From Dicyema japonicum (lineage: Eukaryota > Dicyemida > Rhombozoa > Dicyemidae): a DNA stretch of 64,000 nt. How positions within the stretch are numbered: position 1 is the stretch's first letter; every line of letters starts with the position of its first letter. The stretch covers positions 1 through 64,000 of the forward strand of contig RDEW01000032.1 of NCBI GenBank assembly GCA_011109175.1, read 5' to 3'. Both the position numbers and the translations under genes were made by a program. The notes beneath the pieces are model-generated. The model had not been told where the DNA came from, made no database searches, and worked only from the letters and a program-made list of their open reading frames with translations. Shown one piece after another: positions 46,431 through 57,350 of the stretch.

Positions 46431-47087
46431 GGAGTTTTAATAATGTTGATCGCAACATAAATATTTAAACAGTCTCAGAAATAAAAATGACCCTAGTTTC
46501 AAAAGTAGGGTAATTTTTACTTGACCTAAAAATTTAAAATTTTGACGTAATTTTTGACATAGATATCAGTAAAAAGTCCTGGAAAAATACAAGTTTTAGA
46601 GAAGATTTAAGTATTATATAAAAAAAGTCAACACACATCGATCAGATAGAATACATCTGGGTACATCTGAAATCGACAAAGAATGTTCTTGAATTACTGC
46701 AACTCTTAAGACTAACAAATAATCGAGAGAATATTTCGGAAACGAATCATTTAACTGTCACATGCTTTATGATTCGAGTTTAAATTGTATTTTGTAACAA
46801 CTCAGTAACCATTCTCTTAATCGATCGAGAATTTTAGAAAAAATGATGCTTCTAGTGAATAAAAAAATAGGAGACGGACCGAGACAAAAGAAAAAGTGAC
46901 CCCCGTAGGGTTATGTAGAAGGTAGAAACGACAAGAGAAAAGATGGCCTGTATGTGTTATCTGAATATTACTATTAAATGTTTTCTTAAATATTTTAAAG
47001 TTAAATATTTTTAAACCAAGAAGTTTAAATTTATTAAAACCCAACTAAATAACCCGGATTAGTAAGTTAGTAAAGGCAAAGTTTTTA

Positions 47088-47601
47088 TCAAATTAATTTC
47101 GGGCATTTACCCTGATAGACGCAGTATTGTACGGCAAAACTTAATAGTTCATATTTTTTGTAGCTCACATACGCCTCCTAATTTATTAAATTAATAAAAA
47201 CTTTATGATTGAATATATCAATTTTTTCATTAATGCAAAATTTACAGTCATTAGCAATTCCGCGAAAGTTTTTACTACCATAATTGTTTCGATCATGGTG
47301 GTATTTCTTCTCATGATTTTTATGGAAGTGATCAGAATTACGATGTCCTCGAACTTGTTCATGTTCATCAGCATTTACGTTGAACTCATCATCACCATAA
47401 TTGTTCCTATTATGGTTGTATTTTTTCTCATGATGATTTTTATAAGAGTGATGAGAATTATGATGTCCTCGATCTTGTTCGTGTTTATTATCATTTATAT
47501 CCAACTCATATTTATCACGATAAACCCTTTTAGCGTTTGAAATCTGTGATAATAATATAATTCCTTTAATTAATAGGCAAAAAACCAATTAGACCAATCA
47601 T
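47088..47601 (-). CDS. His/Asn-rich two-repeat protein, probably secreted (intact D2 copy)
   Basis: No family recognised. From ATG at 47601, a 31-nt intron (47564-47594) joins a short hydrophobic leader MIGIILLSQISNA to KRVYRDKYELD. Two imperfect repeats of about 39 residues follow: KHEQDRGHHNSHHSYKNHHE with KKYNHNRNNYGDDEFNVN, then EHEQVRGHRNSDHFHKNHE with KKYHHDRNNYGSKNF. The tail has NDCKFCINEKI, and across a 24-nt intron (about 47190-47213) EAYVSYKKYEL and YCVYQGKCPKLI, ending at 47088. About 150 aa, highly polar, rich in His, Asn, Lys and Tyr, four Cys near the end. The leader and its cleavage are inferred. His-rich repeats could bind divalent metal, but that is speculation. Confidence 0.6.
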
Positions 47602-48994
47602 TTCTGCCAACTAGGAATTATTTTATGCATTTTATTATAAATTTATGGTTCGCCATTAAAAAAATAAAAAATATATTTAATATTTATATTTAAAGTTAGT
47701 CATTTTAATAGTAAATAACTAATTTATCATTTTATTAATTAAGTTGACAACAAACTCTGAAAATGTCTGCTTTAAAACGAGCTTTCTGAGTTCGTTGCCA
47801 TATGACCAATAACCAACAAGAAAAATCAACGTGTACCAGGTAAGAAATGTTTATTGTTAAAATCAAAATGTCAAACATCGCTCACACAAACTGCATGTAT
47901 ATTCACATTCAGAATGGCGAGCGAGATTAGTTCAAATAACCAGCAGCGCTCAAGGGAATCTCCTGTTCGTACAGAAATCCGATTCAAGAATTTCAGCCTC
48001 TCAAGAGCAATGTTTAAATAAAATTGGATATGGGAACAAATGTCAAAAATATCAATTACATAAAATATTTGCAATAAACTAGGGAAATTATCATGACTCT
48101 AATATGTTTAAGAAACCTTAAAATTATTATCACTTCTTGGATAGATCTTTTGAGTTCCAAATTAAATATTTTATAATACTTTGTAATAATCTCATATAGG
48201 TGACCTAAATAAGAATTTCATTTATCAAATTCAAAAAAATCAATTCTAGTATAGGAATATAACTGAGTCTTTGTAGACAATCCGATCCGCCGTAAAGTAA
48301 TCACTTATTACGCCGTTTCTTGTCAAATCACTACAACCAATAATAATTATTTATGGCAAGTTGACTATAAAATAAAACCATTTAGGAGTTTTAATCAATA
48401 TTGGTCGCTACACAAATATTTAAAAAAAACTCAAAATGACTTTCTTGTATTAAATAGGGTAATTTTAACTTGGCCTAAAAATTCAAAAATTTGACATAGA
48501 TTTCATTAATAAGGTTTCAGAAACATAGACGACAGATGTGGAAAAGATGTATGTATTATAAAAATTTCAACAAATTTCAATCAGAAAGAATATATCTCGC
48601 TACATCTGATGTCGACAAAAAAATTGATTTAACTATTGAAAAACTATTAAGTTAGTTTTACAATAAATAATCGACGAGAATACCATTCAACCATAAAAAA
48701 CATTATAGAAACAATCATAAACTAGTTAAGGAAGATGGCAATATTTAGTCCTGTGAAACCTATGTCAATGATCAAGGTCTTTATTCCGTGTCGAAATAGC
48801 ATTGAGTTTACGATTTTATAACGTAATCTCTTAACCAATCTGACACAACAGTTGGCAATTAGTGCCATAATACAGATTGCTCAATACAGGCAGGACACAG
48901 TCTTTGTTGTAATTGTGTTGAAGAAGATTACGCTTGCAAAATTTTGCAACTTAAAAAGAGTATATTTCAAGATAAAAATGCGCAAGCAAGATCA

Positions 48995-49320
48995 TAAGAA
49001 GTATTGTTAGTTATCCAATAGTACATTACAAGTTCCCACCTCAAAAAAGAGGTGGAGAAGTAGATTCGCCCTATTCCATTTTCATCAAACGTCCTTCCGT
49101 CAAAGACATCACTTCATTCTTTGGCGAAATAGTTTTCATAATGTACTATTCACCAGAGGATTTGGGCAGGGAGAAGGTAGGAAGATCACTTATACTATGT
49201 CGTTCCAGAAAGACTCGTCGCCTTATGGGTTGACGAGAATTGACGTTAATTCAATATTTCATCTTTCAGAGTCGAAACCATATCATCATACGTTAAGTTC
49301 AGCCAGAAAGCCATTCTCCC
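48995..49320 (-). mobile_element. SINE-B, copy lacking the tRNA-like head's start
   Basis: The words ttcattctttggcgaaatagttt...aatgtac, cagaggatttggg and gactcgtcgcct...atggg follow the same order as 57020-57240. The head end (about 49290) is too diverged to show a B box. Confidence 0.6.
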
Positions 49321-49442
49321 ATCTAGGATCTTCATTTCGTTGTGACCATGTAGTAATAATCTGTATTAATACAAATCCAAAGCTACGAAAAATAAGTAAA
49401 AATAAGTTTATTAGAAAAAATGAGCGATTATGACACAATAAA

Positions 49443-51767
49443 TTAATCAGATTCCTCCTCAGCGGTCCTTAGCCAGTCAACAAACGGAAGAACAATCTGT
49501 TTTACTTTCGGATCAGTCACTTGTTCATACCAAGCTAAGACAGCTTCTTCATATACAATATCAAGCTCATAAAGGATCATCAAAACACGTGGAAAACACG
49601 CGATCAAATCTTCATCAGAAGTAATGAAGTACTCCTACCATACAGCCAAAGCACAAAACCAGGAGACCTCGCAGAGAATCCACCTGTGCATCGATTGTCT
49701 TTAAATAGAACTGCAAGACAGGGGCCATGTGCTGAAGGATTCGTTGAAATCGTTTTATAGCCGTCTCAGTCTCAGACGGGAATCTCAAAAAGACCACAAT
49801 AATGATCTCTTGTAACTGAGACGACGACAGAACGCACGTGAGTCTATTATAAAGCATAAAATTACTTTAATGAGTTCAACTCGAGTATGAGGTTGTCCAC
49901 GGTGGGAGGTTTATTAGCAGCGTACCTTTTGATCGTCTCATGGGCTTCTGAAATGAAATGAGAGACGTAATCTGCTATTTCACTTTCTTCCTCATCACTA
50001 TGTTCACTTTCCTCGATTTGAATCCCCCATCGAGAGGATGACTTCAGCTCATCCCCAAAGTTTTTGTAAAAGTAAGCAAACTCAGAAATGCACACACTTT
50101 TCCCTGACCCTAACCTAAACCACGTAAATCAACCTGTATTCGAATCATTGGGGCAACTGACAACTCTTGTAGATGAAAGGGAACAGATGTCATTAAATTT
50201 TACGCCACGACCGAAGACCACTCCGGATGAGGTTGAAGAATTTGGAGGAATTTGAGAGTTAGTCCCGAAAATTGAGTCCGAGCAAATTGAGTGATGCCCA
50301 ATATAACAATCGTCGTGAATAATACAATTTTTGAGTGTACTATTCTGGATAACCACATTCGAGCCAATACAACAGTTTTCTAGCGAAGAGGAGTCGATTT
50401 TAGAATTTATGCCAATAATTGAGGACTTGATCCTCGATTTAATGTCAACGTTGGCTGTTTGATGTACAAATGTTTTATATTTCTTCAAGTAAATATAGCC
50501 GTTTAAATGGAGAGGTATGGTTTCATCCGTTAAACGAGCCATTGAATAAGTTCCCATTGAGTTTATTGGTAAAATATAATCGTCGGTTATATGGACATAA
50601 ACGTTGTTGACATAACCTAAAATAAAAATTCATGAATGGTTAACAAAAAATAATAAAATGTGTGGGAAAATAAATTTAATATGGAGATAAACTTGAAAAT
50701 TCCCCACAACAGACAAATCTACTCATCTCAGCGAATGTCTGGTGTATAACTTCCCTGTTAGCCATCGCATCCTTCACTTGAAGGGACTGATGATAATAAA
50801 TATAAAATATTAAGTAAATAGATAAAGGTGAATAAAGTATCAAAATTTAACTAAATAAATTGTTTCAGTATAATAAACGTATAATGTTATTTAAGGTATA
50901 ATTAAATTATTTTTATATGGTTAACCAAAAGTAATTCAATTGGCGGGCATAATAGTTCAAAAATTACAGCACCTGTTGGTTCTTGCAGTAATCATGCAAA
51001 TAGTCATCAAGTGAGTGAAAGTCAAAGTTATCAACGAAAATTGTGAGAAACAGTGGAGAACAGATCGCCACGTTAGTTTGAACAACATTTACAAGCGAGG
51101 TCAAATCTCCATTCAGTTTATTATTTTCCGCAAGTCTAGATAGAATCTACGGATTAAAACTAATCAAACCTCATGCATTTTAATAGCACGTGGCTTGCTG
51201 CCATAGTCGTAGTCAATTAGTAAATTCTTGTTATCAACTGTGAGATTAACAAAAGCTTGAATCTCTTGTAAACGTTTGTTCCAGTTTTGTAGAAAACTGT
51301 AGTTATAAAAGGATCTTTCTTGTTTTTGTGGTGTTTAAAGACTTCAGAAAAGTTTTAATCTTGAGACTATCGGGTTTGAATAAGCAAAAAATGTCTGAAA
51401 ACAAGTTCATAGCAAAAGCAAGCCTCAATACATCTCCAACACTCTTGCATTCTTCGTTAGTTATAAATCTAATTTTTAACTTGACAAATTTTGCCCGCGC
51501 ATTACTAAAATAATATATTATTTACGGTTCACCAACGTAAATATTTTAAAATAGCTTCGTCTTCTAGACGAGAAAATATAGTGACCTCGTCAACGTCTGA
51601 ACAATACAAATTCCCAAGAACAATATCCATTATAGGAACATTAGATACTGGTAATAGACTCTAAAATATTACTTCTCTAAACCTCGTGTGTATCTATGTT
51701 TAATGGAGCCAATCGGTCATTAAATAAACAAGAAATATATAAAGCTTTAAAATTTTCCTTCTTCCAT
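49443..51767 (-). CDS. EIF2B5: eIF2B epsilon subunit (catalytic GEF subunit for eIF2)
   Basis: Catalyses GDP/GTP exchange on eIF2. Minus strand from ATG at 51767: nucleotidyltransferase-like start (LLPVSNVPIMDIVLGNLY), FITNEECKSVGDVLR, HHKNKKDPFITTVFYK, then VAICSPLFLTIFVDNFDFHS. The left-handed beta-helix (YVNNVYVHITDDYILP; then 50557-50129 with the SSIIGINSKID, GSNVVIQNSTL, GVVFGRGVKF hexapeptides) follows. Next come the acidic linker and W2 HEAT domain: WGIQIEESEHSDEEESE, VDNLILELNSLK, then EDLIACFPRVLMILYELD. It ends with the diagnostic aromatic/acidic boxes YEEAVLAWYE and FVDWLRTAEEESD. Short introns are seen at 49844 (22 nt), 51147 (23) and 51661 (22); a longer one spans about 50620-50975. 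A few joins (51735, 51560, 51230) need single-base corrections. Confidence 0.94.
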
Positions 51768-52041
51768 CACATAAATTAAATAATCCACATGTCTTATATT
51801 AAAATATATTATTTTAATTTTTAATATTATTTTAAATTTTTTAATATAACGAGTTAATGTTATTCTTCCTGTGTAATTAATTTTAGCGTGCGTCATGTGG
51901 TTCACCGTTTCTGTTGGCGTCGGATATAGTCCTAAACTATATCTAAAAAGAACCATTTGCTCTCTACCAACCAGAGGACTTCCCACTGGACGGCATTCTC
52001 TCACTGTTGGAACATTCTATCGATTGAGACTGTTGACCTCA

Positions 52042-52068
52042 GGAGACGTGGAACAAAACCCAGGCCCA
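52042..52068 (+). other. 2A-like ribosome-skipping motif in LINE J
   Basis: Encodes GDVEQNPGP, in frame between the leader and the endonuclease in an ORF that stays open for 246 codons. The preceding LRLLTS is the usual hydrophobic lead-in. Skipping would release a 57-residue leader peptide. It is the second LINE family here with such a motif, with different codons from the F1a copy (2185-2211). Confidence 0.92.
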
Positions 52069-54659
52069 AAGAAGTTAACAATCCAAAGCTTAAACATAAA
52101 CGGGATCAGAGGAAAAATTGCCGAACTTTCCTTATTCTTGGAGAGGAACAGAGTGGACATCTGCCTTCTCCAGGAAACGAAACTTTCAAATAACATTCCT
52201 ACTCCTCTCTTTAACGGATACAACACAGTAAGATCCGACCGCCCATCTGGCCAAGGAGGGGGTCTACTGACTCTTGTGAGAAAAGGAATAAAATACCTCG
52301 AGAACCCTTCTCTTTACAAGAGCTTAATGGAAGACTCGAACACGGAGATAATTGGAATCTCTGTTATAACTTCCATTGGAAAAATTGAAATTGCGAATGT
52401 TTATGTTCCTCCTCCTGGCTCCTGCAAGAAAAATTTCTCCTTTGACCTATCTACCTTGGACAAACTGGAGAACTTGCTTTTATGTGGAGACCTGAATGCG
52501 AAGCACCCTTCTTGGTTCCGCTACCAATCCGCTGATAACAGAGGAAACCTGCTATTATCCCAAATGCAAAACTTAATAATCATCAACAACCCGAAAAGAA
52601 CACTAGGACACCATACAACACAAAGGACATGGTGACATCTCCGGACTTATCCGTCTGCTCACCTCGTCTTTCCCGATCATTAATTGGACGGTCCGTTATG
52701 ACCTCCGGAGCGACCACCATTCAATGTTAATGAAGCTGAACTGCGAGCCACGCTTTGTACCGAAGCCTATTCATTTCTATGATTACAAAAATGCAAATTG
52801 GACTGGCTTTACAAATTTCGTTGATTCAAATCTGCAACATTTCCAACCCTTAAATTTCTCCTCCATAGACAAAGCTGCTATTTCAACAAAACAATCATTG
52901 ACGGAGAAATATTTTTATCAGAAAAGCATATATAAAAAACGAAAAATTGAAATACGACTCAAAAACAAAGAAAATAATTATGGAAAGAAACTACCTTAAG
53001 AAAATGATACATCGTTCACGAGAGGTTATTAATCGAATCAGGTCACTAAACATTCTTATCACGAAAAGCACAAACAACACCCAAAGGAAGAAACTCATGC
53101 GAATCTCTGCTGCCATGAATAATCAGACCTCAATTTCCAACATTTGGAAGATGTTGAGGCGTCTGAAGAACCCAGAATACGAAGATAACAAAGAACAATG
53201 CCAGCTCAATCTGAATAAATATATGAAACATTGTATTCGAATCAGTCACATTCCTTATAAAAAGATTAACACACAAACGAAAATAAAGAGAAAGCCATCC
53301 AAATTTGCCCCGCTGATTTATTTTCTCCCTAAAGATGTATCCAAAGCAATATCAAATCAGAAAAAAACAAACTCATGTGGCCCAGACGGAATTCCTCTTA
53401 TTCTGCTGAAACACTTGGGCCCAGCATCAATAAATGCATTAACAACATCTACAACACATCGCTGAACATAAATACCATACCGACTTTATGGAAACTATCA
53501 AAAATTCGACCAATATTGAAGCCGGGAAGACCGAAGAACGATCCCGGCTCTTACAGACCAGTTTCCCTTATATGTGTTTTGTCGAGGATCCTGGAGAAAC
53601 TGGTCCTAAAAGTTATTCGCCCTTTTCTCCCACAACCTACATTCCAACATGGCTTCAAGGAAGGATTATCAACAACCTCCTTCCTAACAACATTAATGAA
53701 GTTCATAACTGAAGGACACAAGAACAAGCCAAAACAGGAAAAATCGGTCATATGTACGATCGATATTCAAAAAGCTTTCGACTCTGTCCCAAGGAAGATC
53801 CTCATACGAAAAATATTTTTGACAAAAATTGATGCACCATTAAAGTTATGGTTAGCAAATTTCGTAAGTGGACGCCGAGGGAAAGTATCCGTCGGAAACA
53901 AGAGTTCCAGATCGGGATTATTACCCAATGGTGTACCCCAAGGATCTCCTCTGTCACCAATCCTTTTTAATTTGTTTTTGAGTGATCTCCCGTACCTATG
54001 AATAATAATGACATGCTACTTTCTATGCCGATGACATAGTTGTCGCATCTAGAGACGTAAACGTCGAACATGCTAAGAAAGACTACAAGGAATACTAAAT
54101 AACATATATGGATGGTTGTGCGAAAATCGATTAAATGCATGTTCCGAAAAGTCAGCAGTCACTCTATTTACTAAGAATAGAAAGATGGGAACGCAAACAA
54201 TTGATGTCACGTTAAATGGAGTACCTATACCACAAAAGAAATCGCCGAAGATAATGGGAGTAACTTTTGATACTTTCCTCTGCTTCTCAGCCCATGTGGA
54301 ATCTATCATATCAACCTGTGCAAAGAAGATCAATTTTGTAAAGGCCTTCCTTTGGAACTGTGGAGGAATTTATCCGCCAGGTATCGGGACCCTCTACAAG
54401 CAGTATGTCGAGCCAACAATAGGCTATGCATGTGCTGCATGGGGATCTAACCTGTCGGCAACGAACCTAACAAAAATTCAAGAGATGATTTTTGGAAAAA
54501 AACTTTGTGAAATTTTAATCGAAGGTATTCCAATATTCGATTCAATAAACTTTAAAATGACAATTCTTGTTTGTTTTATTATCGTGTATAGTTAAGTTTT
54601 ATAAAAACAATAATAAACAATGAAAACGTGTTAATAAATTAAAATTATTTTAAATTAAG

Positions 54660-54790
54660 AGACATGGCGGATTCATTAAAAAAATCTGGAGGATTCGAGA
54701 ATTTTTGTTACAAAAAATGGCGGATTAGAGAATTTATTAGTTATAATTGGCTGATTCGATAATTGGCGGATTCGAGAGACTTTACTGTAT
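54660..54790. repeat. Interspersed short repeat GGCGGATTCGAGA-like, four occurrences
   Basis: Variants of tggcggattcgagaa occur at about 54664, 54709, 54747 and 54765, separated by AT-rich spacers of 20-40 bp. They lie in the 3' untranslated part of LINE J between its RT and its 3' terminal words. 54790-55040 holds two diverged copies of a further word (tttttttattatgcctatgacagtg / ctcattctgactatgacggtgg, each followed by tttcggtt). Confidence 0.65.
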
Positions 54791-55150
54791 TATTGAGGAG
54801 TTTCTCCGAGGAAAGCACTTGCTTTAATCCAAGTATGCAAAGATGATGATTGAGGTCAAATCTCTATTACCTGAATTTTTTTATTATGCCTATGACAGTG
54901 TTTTTCGGGTTCATTAAAGTATATTCAATTAAGCACACTTTGAGGGAGTCCGAGAACGCCTGAATTTTCTCATTCTGACTATGACGGTGGTTTTCGGTTA
55001 ATAAATTTAATTTAATCAAGATCTCTTAGTTTGTCTACAATACCAATACTGACCGATCTATGGGAGCGACAGTCATTTTCAGCGTCTTCTAAATGGCTGC
55101 TGGCTTCCTACAAGATAGTTAGATCGGGGTTACTTAATTAAGCACTCTCT

Positions 55151-55615
55151 ATATATCATGGTCATTACTCATGACAGGGCATATACAACCCAAGAACTTG
55201 TTATTCCCATGAACAAGGATGCTAAAGGGTAGGTCTGGAAGATAATTTTTGTATACACGAAAAAAAGGTGTAAAAGCCAAATAATAAAGTTATCCCAGCT
55301 TCGAGCAATTCTCGGAATCTTGTTTACAGTTCCACTAGTAATCCCAATGTGAAGTATCTCCTTGAATTTCTACAGAAAACCTAGGTTGGAATGTCTTTCT
55401 TTAAAACTTAACGTGATTTTTCTGCATGATAACATGGCGATTTTTGTCAATAAAGTAAAAAATCGATATTTTCTTTAAAATTGTTTAAAACTTATAAAAA
55501 TGTAGTTTTTAATCAAAAATATTATATTAATCAAAAGTTATAAAGTCAAAAAGTCAGAATACCTTATTGGAATAATTTCTGATTCAAAGAAAATATTTTT
55601 AATATTTGTCGTCAT
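55151..55615. other. AT-rich spacer, no gene seen
   Basis: Follows the 3' end of LINE J. Fragmentary open stretches only; a word agctatcccagcttcgagcaattctcgg-like at 55285 did not match anything else in the window. Confidence 0.4.
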
Positions 55616-55631
55616 TGTCTTCTCTTAGATT

Positions 55632-55934
55632 ATTTGTCAGATAATTGACGATGTTCTAAACGATTTTGAGTTAGATCGCGAAGACGCTGTTGAACATTCA
55701 GATATTGCATTTCAGGGACGATTTATGTGGAATCGGGAAGTACTAGAATCAAGATTATTTGTCAATCAAGTGCTTTCTATCACAAAAGTGGAAAAACAAC
55801 ATTTTTCTACATGTGTATGTATACAACTATCTGAAAAGTGTAATTCCACATCATTAGTTGAGATAAGTTTTTCTTTATTTGAAAAATTACTATCTTTTTT
55901 AAGATCATTTTTTATTCATTTTGGTCAAAAATAA
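55632..55934 (+). CDS. Unrecognised exon-like ORF
   Basis: After a CTCTTAG acceptor-like site at about 55629, a frame of about 100 codons is open to TAA at 55932-55934: QIIDDVLNDFELDREDAVEH, SDIAFQGRFMWNREVLESRL, then CVCIQLSEKCNSTSLVEI and an aromatic-rich end. Composition resembles host exons more than LINE debris. No family recognised. Probably a last exon whose upstream partners are not visible. Confidence 0.35.
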   Translation: MCQIIDDVLNDFELDREDAVEHSDIAFQGRFMWNREVLESRLFVNQVLSITKVEKQHFSTCVCIQLSEKCNSTSLVEISFSLFEKLLSFLRSFFIHFGQK

Positions 55935-56995
55935 GTTAGTTAGTTGCCGCTTTTACTGCGTGGCTGTTCGCTCTCAGAATTGCGAGTGAAATTCAATCAA
56001 AAAGCCAGCGGACCGAAATTTTAAAATTTATAACGTTTTGAATTACATTATTCTGTATTTTAATAAAGATTTTAATTAGTTTTTTTTATATTAAACAAAT
56101 TTTTTGTAGATTAATTTATCATAAAGTCAATTTTTAGGTCAAAATTTCCGATTTATAAAGTCAAAATAAAAATCAGTATAATGATAACTTTTACGCAAAG
56201 TTTGTTTCTTGGATTCCTTGCAGAAACGGAGGAAACCATGGAATTGTTTCTTATAAATAATTATAAAAGATAATAACAATCGATTCTCATCGTGTAAGTG
56301 GAAAAGACGCACATTTTTTACGGATGAGGAAACTTGCAGATCTCCAAGTGAAACAGGCGTATTTGACAGTCGAAACTGACGAGGTTACCCATTAATCAAT
56401 CATATAGAATCGGAGACTCAGGATTCCTATGGGACCTTGTTAGGAAGTAAGCGTGATATTAAATCTGTTGTTAAATTGTTTTTTCAGATTATTAAGACCA
56501 TCGTGTTCCTTTGTGTTATTAGTAGAGCATTTGGGGATTGATAACTATAATAACATAGTTTTTCCGTAGCCTTGGTGTCAACAAGCTTCTGGGACGTCTT
56601 CCATGAATATTTTTTTCTTATTTCAATCAGACATCTGTATTTCGACAAAGTTGTGTAATACACTTTCACAATATGAAAACTTCATTTTTGAAGGGCTAAA
56701 AAATGGATTATTCGCAAAATCTTTTATAACTCTGACCTTTTTTTTACAAATATTAATAAATTAAAATTACCTCATCTCCAGTTTTAAATGAATATTTGCA
56801 TTGATGTACACACATTTATTATTCATTTTCTTAAAATTTGCTGAATACAATTTTTAAAAATATGTTGTATTAATTTCATGATTACTGTTTTTTTTCACAT
56901 AAGATGTTGTTATTATTATTAACCCCATTGATAGCCCAGCACAAACTGTCATAACTAATTAATCCAAGGAAGGAACCAATGGGAGAACATCTGAT
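55935..56995. other. Intergenic DNA with one dispersed-repeat scrap
   Basis: 55935-56010 (gccgcttttactgcgtggctgttcgctctcagaattgcgag) matches, with divergence, the word cagaatggcgagcgagatt of the D units and 23960. The rest is AT-rich. A 61-codon minus-strand ORF at 56484-56669 has no recognisable relatives. Confidence 0.4.
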
Positions 56996-56999
56996 TGTG

Positions 57000-57350
57000 C
57001 TGACCAAATCCATCTTTCAATACTTCATTACAAGCTTTCCGCTTCAAAAGAGAGGTGGGGAAGTAGGTCCACCTTCTTCCATTTCGTCGCACGTTCTACC
57101 GTCGCGAACATCACTTCATTCTTCAGCGGAATAGTTTTTTCATAATGTAATCTTCAACAGAGGATTTGGTCAGGGAGAGATAGGAAGATCCCTTTCAACT
57201 ACTGTATTGTGCCAGAAGGACTCGTCGCCTCATGGGTGGGATCTGTTTGACAAGAATTGACCTTCGCTGAAAACTCCATTTTCCGGATTAGAACCCACGA
57301 CCTTCAGATCCGGACGTTGAAGCGATCACATAATGCTATTGCATGGGAAA
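57000..57350 (-). mobile_element. SINE-B, most complete copy
   Basis: Minus strand from the right: tRNA-like head with B-box-like GGGTTCTAATC (57286-57296), then aaaactccattttcagcg-type words, the body GAGGCGACGAGTCCTTCTGG and CCAAATCCTCTG, and the tail at about 57000. Related units: 48995-49320 and 23265-23420. Confidence 0.75.

Larger units (their letters stand above)
45970..48995. repeat. Repeat block D, copy 2 (uninterrupted)
   Basis: Matches D1 pieces up to about 48070 and D3 beyond that. Contents in order: left words (tacatgtagttac), SINE-A (46265), Rep-C (46505), spacer, His/Asn-rich gene (47088-47601), a small-ORF region (47800-48030), a second SINE-A scrap (48265) and a second Rep-C (48455-48860). 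No other gene seen. Confidence 0.88.
51895..55150 (+). mobile_element. LINE family J, near-full-length: 2A leader, APE endonuclease, RT
   Basis: ATG at 51895 opens a 246-codon frame: a 58-residue leader (MWFTVSVGVGY...YRLRLLTS), the 2A core, then endonuclease motifs SLNINGIRGKI, DICLLQETKLS, RPSGQGGGLLTLVRKGI, IANVYVPPPG and LLCGDLNAKHPSW. Decayed frames carry RYDLRSDHHSML (SDH). The RT follows: NSCGPDGIPLILLKHL, KPGRPKNDPGSYRPVSLI, CTIDIQKAFDSVPRK (A), GLLPNGVPQGSPLSPILFNL (B), FYADDIVVASRD (C), KIMGVTFDTFL (thumb). The 3' terminus near 55040-55145 matches 9270-9362. Breaks at 52630, 52990, 53460, 54000 and 54600 make it inactive. It begins 128 bp upstream of EIF2B5, divergently. Confidence 0.92.

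Noticed and set aside
47800-48021. Small ORF beginning MASEISSNNQQRS in all three D blocks, possibly two exons
   Set aside because: Lengths and ends differ among copies, and related words occur as isolated scraps at 23960 and 55970, so it looks like dispersed repeat sequence rather than a gene.
50680-50800. Open minus-strand stretch (VKDAMANREVIHQTF) as an EIF2B5 exon
   Set aside because: In the conserved protein the flanking exons join directly here, so the stretch lies inside the longer intron.
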